Shown piece by piece: positions 57,735-64,000 of a stretch of 64,000 nucleotides of DNA. Origin of the DNA: Salinibacterium sp. G-O1 (GTDB taxonomy: Bacteria; Actinomycetota; Actinomycetes; Actinomycetales; Microbacteriaceae). The first letter of the stretch is position 1; every line of letters begins with the position of its first letter. Made by a program: the position numbers and the translations under genes. Under the pieces are notes generated by a model, which was not told where the DNA came from, ran no database searches, and saw only the letters and a program-made list of their open reading frames with translations. The stretch is taken from the NCBI RefSeq assembly GCF_030063305.1, contig NZ_JASISV010000001.1, positions 496,001-560,000 of the forward strand, in the 5' to 3' direction.

Positions 57735-58169
57735 GTGAACACGTCACACCCGCGCGAATCCGCATCGCCGCTCGCGCCCCGACTTCAACACTCGGAAGAT
57801 GGCGTTGGGCTCATTGAGATTGTGGTCGCACTGTTGCTGCTGGCGGCCCTGGCAACCGCGCTCGTTCCCGTTCTCCTCAACGGTCTCAAGCAGGCTTCGT
57901 CCAGCGCGACGCTGGCCACTGCCTCTCAACTTGCAAACGATGAGCTCGAGCGGGCGCGCAGCTGGAAACGCTGCAGCGACCTGAGCCCAGGCACATACAA
58001 CGTGACCGATGCCCGTGCAGTTCAACTCACGCTCTCGACCACAGTGGGTTCCTGCTCACCCTCTCCCGAGAACCCAGCATCGGTTGCCGTGACGGTCGTC
58101 GTCACACGACTGGACACGAACGTCGTTATCACATCGACGAAGACCTACATTTTCATCGCGGAGCTCTAA
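57735..58169 (+). CDS. Minor pilin-like prepilin (PilV/GspI-like)
   Basis: A 144-residue prepilin from the GTG at 57735, which follows the ribosome site GGGGGGAGG; a TTG at 57720 would overlap that site. The cleavage site EDG/VGLIE has the Glu5 of type IV pilins, followed by a hydrophobic helix (VVALLLLAALATALVPVLL). The globular part has two cysteines. It is the first of three minor-pilin-like genes and ends 1 bp before the next. Confidence 0.85.
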   Translation: MNTSHPRESASPLAPRLQHSEDGVGLIEIVVALLLLAALATALVPVLLNGLKQASSSATLATASQLANDELERARSWKRCSDLSPGTYNVTDARAVQLTLSTTVGSCSPSPENPASVAVTVVVTRLDTNVVITSTKTYIFIAEL

Positions 58170-58170
58170 C

Positions 58171-58767
58171 ATGAACCAGCATTCCGCGGCTTCTCCGAGT
58201 AGCGCCACCAAGCGGGTCGTCGCAAGCGAACAAGGCCTCACCCTCGTCGAGGTGATGATCTACGCGATCCTTCTGTCCGTCGTTGTTGCCATCGCCGGAG
58301 GCATGATCTCCAGCGCCGTGAACGTCTCAAAGACGGTCGTCAGCATGACCGGGAACTCGACGGCGGGCCAGCTGGTAGCCAAGTCTGTTGTCACTGGCAT
58401 CAGAAATTCTTCAGACTTCAAACTCTCCAGCCCGACGGGGAACGATCAGTTTCTCGTTGCCAGGCGCGCCAGCTCTGGCGCAACACTCACCTGGAGCTGC
58501 AACGCCTGGTACTACTCAGCGACGGACGGATCAGTCAGGTTCACCGCCTCCAACGTCGCGATTCTGCCGCCATCCGCCGCTGAACTCGCGACCTGGACGC
58601 AGCTGACCAAGAACGTGCAGCCCGTATCGGGAACCGCGATTTTCACGGCGCTGAATCAGCGGCTTTCCGTCTCCATCCTTGGCCTGGATGGAGCCAACCG
58701 GCCAATCGACATCACGAGCTCGGCAACCAGCCGCGCCGGAGCATCAGGGAGTTTGTCATGTTTCTAG
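58171..58767 (+). CDS. Minor pilin-like prepilin (PilW/GspJ-like)
   Basis: A 198-residue prepilin. The cleavage site SEQG/LTLVE keeps Glu5, and the helix EVMIYAILLSVVVAIAGGM follows. The globular domain is larger than in PilA, as usual for minor pilins that prime assembly. Its end overlaps the next gene by 10 bp. Confidence 0.85.
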   Translation: MNQHSAASPSSATKRVVASEQGLTLVEVMIYAILLSVVVAIAGGMISSAVNVSKTVVSMTGNSTAGQLVAKSVVTGIRNSSDFKLSSPTGNDQFLVARRASSGATLTWSCNAWYYSATDGSVRFTASNVAILPPSAAELATWTQLTKNVQPVSGTAIFTALNQRLSVSILGLDGANRPIDITSSATSRAGASGSLSCF

Positions 58768-60173
58768 AGCGATTCGTTCCCGCACGATCTGAGCGCGGTT
58801 CGGCACTGGTCGCCGTGCTCGGCGTCTTCGCGATGGGGCTCATCCTGACCACCCTGATCGTGTCTTCCGTCGTGCACGGGCTGGGCTTCAGCACATCTTC
58901 CCGGGCCTCCGTGCAGTCGCAGGCTGCCGCAGACGCGGGCATTTCCGCTGTGCGCGCTGCCCTCTACACCGCGTCCAACTGCAATGCCCAGCCCACGCCC
59001 GGTGTCTATGTCTCTGCGAGTTCGCCAACCTACACCGTGGCTGTGGAGCGCAATAACGGAGCTGGATGGGTTACAGGGTGCCCCACCCTTCTGACTTCTC
59101 AGGTGCGGCTCACCTCGACAGGCACGGCCGCAGCTAAGGGAGTCTCTGGCAACTCTGCCGGCGACGTCAGCAAAGTTCAGGCGACCTATGAATACCTGAT
59201 ACCCGGAGTTACCCCGAGCGGCGTCGCAATGTATCTGCACGATGGCGCCGTCATCGAGGCCAACTCCTCCCTCGATCTGTCGGAGGGGGGAAACACGGGC
59301 CTCATGGTGAAAAACGGAACGCTCAACTGCGACAAGAATAACGGCGTGATCAACGGCAGCCTGATGGTCAGGGGCAACCTCGCCTTCGGGGGAAGCTGCG
59401 AGGTCACCGGCAGCGCTGTGGTCACCGGCAGCACCACTCTCGGATCGGGGCGGATCGACGGCAACCTCACCTCCGGTTCGGTATCTCCGAACCCCCCTGG
59501 GTCGAGGGTCGGAGGAACCTATACCCAGAGTGCGGCTGCTCCGGCCATCCCCGACTGGACCAACCTCACCTATCAGCCGAGCGACTGGAAGACCTCACTA
59601 GGCCTCCCGTTCGAGGTCAGGGCCATGAACGCTAGCTGCTCGCTGAGCTCGGGAAATCTTGGCGGCACGGTCTCCGGGTACCCCGTCATCATCAACGCTC
59701 TCGGATGCTCGTCCGGACTTTCCGCCAACAACAACACGACGGTGTCGCTCACGAGCGACGTGGTTATCTTTGCGAACAAGTTCGACTTCGACGGCGTCAA
59801 CTCGCTGGTTTTCAAGTCGGCCAGCTCCGCCAGCTACCGCCTCTGGTTCATCACTCCAGACAACGGGCCGGCGGGTGACAAGTCACCGACGTGTGGATCT
59901 GGTCAGGGACCCTTCACGGTGAAGAACGGTTTCGAGGTGAACAAGCCGATCTCGGCCCTGCTCTACACACCGTGCGCTTTCGAGGGCAAGAACGGGTTCA
60001 CCTGGAACGGCCAGATCTACGCAGGCAAGTACAGCGAGATCAAGAACAACCCGAGCTTCACCTTCGTTCCCGTCGGTGCAGGGGGGGTCGACTTCGACAA
60101 CGCCACCGTGACGACTCAGGTGACCAAGCCTCAGCCGGGTGGGCTCGAATCGATGCGGAACATCGATGGCTAG
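58758..60173 (+). CDS. PilX/GspK-like pilus tip protein with beta-rich domain
   Basis: A 471-residue secreted protein. The N-terminus has a prepilin-like site (SERG/SALVAVLGV) with no Glu5 and a hydrophobic helix. Lack of Glu5 is the hallmark of the GspK/PilX minor pilin that caps the tip. Residues about 160-270 contain short Gly/Asn-rich repeats (NGSLMVRGNLAFGGS, VTGSTTLGSGRIDGN) that look like a beta-helix. The rest is rich in Ser, Asn and Thr. Adhesin function is possible. It overlaps pilD by 8 bp. Confidence 0.8.
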   Translation: MFLERFVPARSERGSALVAVLGVFAMGLILTTLIVSSVVHGLGFSTSSRASVQSQAAADAGISAVRAALYTASNCNAQPTPGVYVSASSPTYTVAVERNNGAGWVTGCPTLLTSQVRLTSTGTAAAKGVSGNSAGDVSKVQATYEYLIPGVTPSGVAMYLHDGAVIEANSSLDLSEGGNTGLMVKNGTLNCDKNNGVINGSLMVRGNLAFGGSCEVTGSAVVTGSTTLGSGRIDGNLTSGSVSPNPPGSRVGGTYTQSAAAPAIPDWTNLTYQPSDWKTSLGLPFEVRAMNASCSLSSGNLGGTVSGYPVIINALGCSSGLSANNNTTVSLTSDVVIFANKFDFDGVNSLVFKSASSASYRLWFITPDNGPAGDKSPTCGSGQGPFTVKNGFEVNKPISALLYTPCAFEGKNGFTWNGQIYAGKYSEIKNNPSFTFVPVGAGGVDFDNATVTTQVTKPQPGGLESMRNIDG

Positions 60174-61002
60174 CCTGACGGTGGCGCTCGTCGGCGCATT
60201 CGGACTGCTTATCGGCTCGTTCCTCAACGTGGTTGTGTACCGCGTTCCCGCACGGCAATCGATCGTGTCTCCGCCGAGCGCGTGCCCGCAGTGTGCAACG
60301 CCGATACGGCGGCGAGACAACGTTCCTGTGCTGTCCTGGCTGATCCTGCGCGGCAGGTGCCGCGACTGTCAGGCGCCCATTTCGCGACGCTACCCACTGG
60401 TGGAGCTGGCAACAGGGCTGTTCTTCGCTGCGGTGGCCGCCTGGTTCACGCTTGTCTGGCTGCCCGCCGCCGCACCGGCAACAACGAGTCAGCAGGTCGG
60501 GGCCGTCGTGCTGTTGGTTGCGTTCCTCTATCTCGCGGCAGTGTCCGTGGCGCTGGCATTGATCGACCTCGATCACCGCATCCTTCCAAACAGCATCGTG
60601 TTGCCCAGTTATCTCGTGGGGGCAGTGCTTCTGGCGGCCGCAGGCCTGCTTACCGCCGACTACTCCGCGCTGTTGTCATCCGCGATCGGCGCCGCAGCGA
60701 TGTTTGGAACATACTTCCTCCTTGCGCTGATATACCCGCGCGGAATGGGAATGGGCGACGTCAAGCTCGCGGGTGTTCTTGGGTTGTTTCTGGGGTACCT
60801 CGGGTGGCAGGAACTCGTGGTCGGGGCCTTCGCAGCGTTCTTTCTCGGGGGGATCTTCTCGATCGCTCTCATCCTCATGCGGCGCGCATCCCGAACGACG
60901 GCAATCCCGTTCGGGCCCTGGATGCTGCTCGGTGCCTGGGTGGGAATCTTTTTCGGCACCGTCATCATGGGTGCCTATTTGCAACTATTCGGAATTATCT
61001 AG
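60166..61002 (+). CDS. pilD: Prepilin peptidase / methyltransferase PilD
   Basis: A 278-residue membrane aspartyl protease. Start at the ATG at 60166, overlapping the previous stop; an upstream ATG at 60139 would add nine residues with no better site. The cytoplasmic zinc motif has two CxxC pairs (CPQC, CRDC). Catalytic Asp residues lie in LIDLDHRILPN and GMGMGDVKLAG. It cuts the prepilin leaders and methylates the new N-terminus of the four pilins above. Confidence 0.94.
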   Translation: MASLTVALVGAFGLLIGSFLNVVVYRVPARQSIVSPPSACPQCATPIRRRDNVPVLSWLILRGRCRDCQAPISRRYPLVELATGLFFAAVAAWFTLVWLPAAAPATTSQQVGAVVLLVAFLYLAAVSVALALIDLDHRILPNSIVLPSYLVGAVLLAAAGLLTADYSALLSSAIGAAAMFGTYFLLALIYPRGMGMGDVKLAGVLGLFLGYLGWQELVVGAFAAFFLGGIFSIALILMRRASRTTAIPFGPWMLLGAWVGIFFGTVIMGAYLQLFGII

Positions 61003-61011
61003 GGGGAACTG

Positions 61012-62058
61012 ATGGCTATTACACAGGTAGTCGGGGTCGATATCGGCTCCGGCGCGATTCGAGCGGTGGAGGTGTCCGGTATTGGCTCGAAACGGCCTTC
61101 GGTCGTGCGTTTCTCCACCATGCCGCTGCCGGATGGTGCAGTGCACGCTGGTGAGGTCCTCGAGGTCAACACGGTGGCAGCAGCACTCAAACAGCTATGG
61201 AGCACGGCAAAGTTCAGCAGCAAGAACGTCGTTCTCGGTGTGGGAAACTCCAAGGTTCTCGTCCGCGACTTCGCAGTGCCCAAATTGAGCCTCGCCGAGA
61301 TTCGGGAGTCGCTGCCGACTCACGTTCAGGAGATGCTCCCGGTGCCCGTTGCCGACGCGATCCTGGACTTCTATCCCATCTCGGAGTCGCCCTCTGACAC
61401 CGGTCCCGTCGTCAACGGGCTGCTGGTCGCCGTGATCAAGGAATCCGTGCTCGCCAACGTGAAAGCTGTGCAGGCCGCGGGGTTGAACCCGATCGGAGTG
61501 GATCTGATCCCCTTCGCCCTGACCCGGCTCACCTCTGCTGCCCGGCTGGTCGGAAACGTTGCGCATATTGAGATCGGGTCCCGCACCACCAACGTCATCG
61601 TGACAACCGGGGGGGTGCCCCAGTTCGTTCGAACGATCGCGAACGGCGGCCACGACCTGACCGTCGCACTCGCCGACCGTCTGGATCTATCGCTCGATGA
61701 CGCTGAGGCGCTGAAGCGTCATCTGGGTCTTACCGGAGCTGCGGCGACACCGGAGCAGGCTCCCGCAGTCGCCGTGATCCGGGAGATTACTGCCGCTCTG
61801 CTCTACAGCCTGCGAGACACCCTGGGCTATTTTGCCAACTCCCGCCAGAACGACCCTTTTGCCGGCGTCGTTCTCTCCGGCGGAGGGGCACAGCTTCTGG
61901 GGCTGGCAGACGCCTTTTCTGAAGTTGCAAGGATCCCGGTGGTTCTCGGTGACACTTTTGGGAACATCGACGTCGCCAAGGATGCGTCACGTGGAGCCGG
62001 GTCACAAGCCGGCCTCAACGTCGCGCTCGGGCTTGCATTGGGAGGTGCAGCAGCATGA
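61012..62058 (+). CDS. pilM: Type IV pilus assembly protein PilM
   Basis: A 348-residue actin-like ATPase domain protein on the cytoplasmic face. The phosphate 1 motif GVDIGSGAIRAVEVS and the adenosine motif VVLSGGGAQLLGL are clear, with VAHIEIGSRTTNVIV as phosphate 2. It binds the N-terminal tail of PilN, encoded with a 4-bp overlap downstream, and links the motor to the membrane complex. Confidence 0.93.
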   Translation: MAITQVVGVDIGSGAIRAVEVSGIGSKRPSVVRFSTMPLPDGAVHAGEVLEVNTVAAALKQLWSTAKFSSKNVVLGVGNSKVLVRDFAVPKLSLAEIRESLPTHVQEMLPVPVADAILDFYPISESPSDTGPVVNGLLVAVIKESVLANVKAVQAAGLNPIGVDLIPFALTRLTSAARLVGNVAHIEIGSRTTNVIVTTGGVPQFVRTIANGGHDLTVALADRLDLSLDDAEALKRHLGLTGAAATPEQAPAVAVIREITAALLYSLRDTLGYFANSRQNDPFAGVVLSGGGAQLLGLADAFSEVARIPVVLGDTFGNIDVAKDASRGAGSQAGLNVALGLALGGAAA

Positions 62059-62783
62059 GCGCCAAGAAGCAAAGCAGCGCGCGTTTAGTCGTCGGTGGCC
62101 CCGCTCACGCCAACCTGCTTCCGCCCGAAGTGGGAATCGCGGCACGGGCTCGCGCGATGCGCCGCACTGCGAGTGTTCTCGTGGTGTTGTCGGTAGCTCT
62201 CGTGCTGGCCAGTGTCGTAGCCGTGTCTGTGCTCGCGCTGGTCGAGGATGCCAAGCTTGATGCAGCCAATGCGAGAACCGACCAGCTGGTGCAGGAACAA
62301 GCCCAATACTCGGAGGTTCTGCGAGTCAAGGGCATGCTCGAGGCAGCGAGCGCCGCGCAGCTCGTGGGCACCTCGACCGAAATCGACTGGAAGTCTTACC
62401 TGGTAAACATCCAGAACAGTCTTCCCGAGGGCACTCTCGTGACCAACGTCTCTGCTGAGACGGCGACACCGATTGTGGACTTCGTTCAGCCGTCGGTTCC
62501 TCTTCAGGGCGACCGTATCGGCGAGCTCCGCTTCACTGCGACCAGCACGTCGCTTCCGAACGTTGAAGCGTGGCTCGTTGCTCTCTCGACCCTCACTGGA
62601 TACGTCGACGCGTCGCCGGGCTCCGTGACGTTGGACGAGGAGTCATTGACCTACCAGGTAACGATCACGATGCACATTAACACCGATGCACTGTTGCTTC
62701 GGTTCGACGAAGCGGGCCGCGCCGCAAGAGAAGCGGCGACAGCACAGACGGCATCGGATGCCAGCGACAGCGAGAGTGAATGA
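62055..62783 (+). CDS. pilN: Type IV pilus assembly protein PilN
   Basis: A 242-residue single-pass membrane protein. The cytoplasmic N-terminus contains NLLPPEVGIAARAR, the PilM-binding motif (consensus INLLP). A transmembrane helix lies at about residues 38-60, then a coiled coil and a ferredoxin-like domain outside. The C-terminal tail is acidic and Ser/Asp-rich. It overlaps pilM and pilO by 4 bp at each end. Confidence 0.9.
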   Translation: MSAKKQSSARLVVGGPAHANLLPPEVGIAARARAMRRTASVLVVLSVALVLASVVAVSVLALVEDAKLDAANARTDQLVQEQAQYSEVLRVKGMLEAASAAQLVGTSTEIDWKSYLVNIQNSLPEGTLVTNVSAETATPIVDFVQPSVPLQGDRIGELRFTATSTSLPNVEAWLVALSTLTGYVDASPGSVTLDEESLTYQVTITMHINTDALLLRFDEAGRAAREAATAQTASDASDSESE

Positions 62784-63439
62784 CCATGAATAATCGATTC
62801 TGGATGATCATTGCCGGTGCCATCGGCGTCGCGATCTTCGCGTTCGGCTGGTTTCTCGGTGTTGCTCCGAAGGTGGATGAGCTGAATGCGTCCATCGCGC
62901 AACAGGCGTCCGTCGAGGTGCAGAACAAACTGCACGAAGCCTCGTTGGCCGATCTGAAGGTGGAGTTTGAGCAGATTGATGCTCTCAAGTCTGAGCTGGC
63001 GAGCGCTCAGATGCTTCTTCCGGCCGGTGATGATCTGTCGACCTTCCTCGGCGAACTGCACCGACTGGAGGCGTCAAGCGGCGTAGTTCTGACTCTCTTC
63101 GGCGCAAGTGACGGCCAGGGATTCATCCCTGCGCCGGCATCCGGGGCAACCAATCCCCTCGTGACCGAGGCTAACTTCATCGCCATCCCCATCAACCTGA
63201 CGGTGAGCGGAACACGCGAGCAGGTCATCCAGTTCGTCAGCGATCTGCAATTTGGCACGCGGCTGTTCCTCGTCACGGCGCTGACCGTCGCACAGGATCC
63301 CGAGAATCCGGATGTCTACGACGGCAACATTTCGGGCCTGGTGTACGTGCTGGTTGACCCCTCATCGCCACCGCCAACTCCGACAGCCCCCGCGGCAGTG
63401 GAGACCGAGGCGGCTGCCGAGGGGGAGCCGACCACCTAG
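62780..63439 (+). CDS. pilO: Type IV pilus assembly protein PilO
   Basis: A 219-residue membrane protein: helix at residues about 6-27, coiled coil to about residue 75, then a ferredoxin-like fold with LTVSGTREQVIQFVSDLQ, which is typical of PilO. It forms the PilN/PilO heterodimer. The last 20 or so residues are rich in Pro, Thr, Ala and Glu. No PilP or PilQ follows, as expected without an outer membrane. Confidence 0.9.
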   Translation: MTMNNRFWMIIAGAIGVAIFAFGWFLGVAPKVDELNASIAQQASVEVQNKLHEASLADLKVEFEQIDALKSELASAQMLLPAGDDLSTFLGELHRLEASSGVVLTLFGASDGQGFIPAPASGATNPLVTEANFIAIPINLTVSGTREQVIQFVSDLQFGTRLFLVTALTVAQDPENPDVYDGNISGLVYVLVDPSSPPPTPTAPAAVETEAAAEGEPTT

Positions 63440-63548
63440 GAAGGGTTCGGTGTTGTAGCGAATAAGCCGCACCTGAGTCAAGGGGGCGCAGCAATGCGCC
63501 TCCTCGCTAGACTGGACGCCGACTGGCAGCCAGGCATGAGGAGCAGCG

Positions 63549-64000
63549 ATGACCGACACGAACCACGAATCTGGGACGAACAACCCGAACGGTGACCCGG
63601 AATATCGTGAACCCCACGACGACGCCGTGCAGGAAGCCGAGATCGTGGACGAGCCGGATACGGTTGTCGTTCATGACGAGCTGATCGTGGAAGACGACGA
63701 ATCCACCGTGGTCGAACCAGAGGTCACGCGCGCAAGCGTTGTCGAGCCCGAGGTTGCGCGACCCACGGTGACCGAGCCCGTCGTCGCGACGGATGACCCG
63801 GCCGCCGTCCGCACGGAAGATCCGACAGTCGCCGCGCCCCAGCAAGTGGTCTACGTGCAGACGCCTGCCGCGCCACGCAAGCTCGGCAACCGGGGGATCG
63901 GCACGCTGATCGCGTTGCTGTCTGCTCTCATCTTCGGCGCACTGCTCGCGGTCATCACCGCGGTCATTCAGTACGCCAATTCGGGTCGATTCGACTTCGG
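63549..64000 (+). CDS. Acidic membrane protein of unknown function, 3' end missing
   Basis: The frame opens at an ATG (MTDTNHESGTNNPNGD) and runs off the right edge after 150 codons. The first 110 residues are acidic and repeat a loose (V)EPEV/T pattern (VVEPEVTRASVVEPEVARP), probably disordered. A membrane helix follows (GTLIALLSALIFGALLAVI). A GGAG ribosome site sits eight bases upstream. It may be transcribed with, or just after, the pilus genes; no family is recognised. The gap 63440-63548 shows no other gene. Confidence 0.75.
   Translation, partial: MTDTNHESGTNNPNGDPEYREPHDDAVQEAEIVDEPDTVVVHDELIVEDDESTVVEPEVTRASVVEPEVARPTVTEPVVATDDPAAVRTEDPTVAAPQQVVYVQTPAAPRKLGNRGIGTLIALLSALIFGALLAVITAVIQYANSGRFDF

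Overview
The window is high-G+C DNA with densely packed, often overlapping genes. It looks like a chromosomal segment of a Gram-positive actinobacterium, most likely Microbacteriaceae or a close relative. Supporting signs are CsoR-type copper control, a CarD-family protein, an Lhr/Nei2 pair, actinobacterial rpoB-rpoC with TTG starts, and many promoters that appear to drive leaderless mRNAs. I see no rRNA, tRNA, CRISPR array, phage or insertion sequence.

Layout. 1-368: the 5' part of a short-chain dehydrogenase, running off the window. 457-6604: a copper module (CopB-type ATPase, CsoR, CopZ, CopA) with two CsoR-type operators, followed at 4 bp by a TetR gene and a CarD-family gene. The TetR operator lies in the last codons of copA. 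6624-14528: EamA transporter, a small unknown protein, the repair pair nei2/lhr, an esterase and a Nudix-like protein. 14542-20641: a GH130 protein and a nucleoside-salvage block (phosphorylase, adenosine deaminase, BMP lipoprotein, MFS permease, convergent GntR/UTRA regulator). 20669-25664: small stress and regulatory units: ArsR/SRPBCC, an ECF41-like sigma factor with epimerase and DUF1059, TetR, a GreA-like protein and a YCII-like protein. 25761-29714: DEAD-box helicase, DUF1684, GyrI-like and DUF427 proteins.

29739-38242: a TetR regulator diverges from a five-gene peptide/oligosaccharide ABC importer that ends in a GH3 beta-glucosidase, which suggests uptake and hydrolysis of beta-glucosides. 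38247-44271: a divergent CGNR/SRPBCC pair sharing a palindrome, SprT-like protein, NTF2-like protein, sugar dehydrogenase, spermidine-synthase-like protein, agmatinase and NadR-like ATPase. Two copies of a hairpin repeat sit between genes here.

44505-51959: rpoB and rpoC, closed by a strong terminator. 52169-63439: a complete-looking Gram-positive type IV pilus locus (PilB, PilT, PilC, PilA, three minor-pilin-like proteins, PilD, PilM, PilN, PilO). PilT has a long Pro/Ala-rich N-terminal extension, and the pilA leader can form alternative hairpins. The window ends inside an acidic membrane protein of unknown role.

The strongest leads beyond ordinary annotation are: the TetR-CarD unit with its operator inside copA; the hairpin repeat family; the MFS gene with no ordinary start codon, overlapping a terminator; an ECF41-type promoter before the ECF sigma gene; and the extended PilT with the structured pilA leader.
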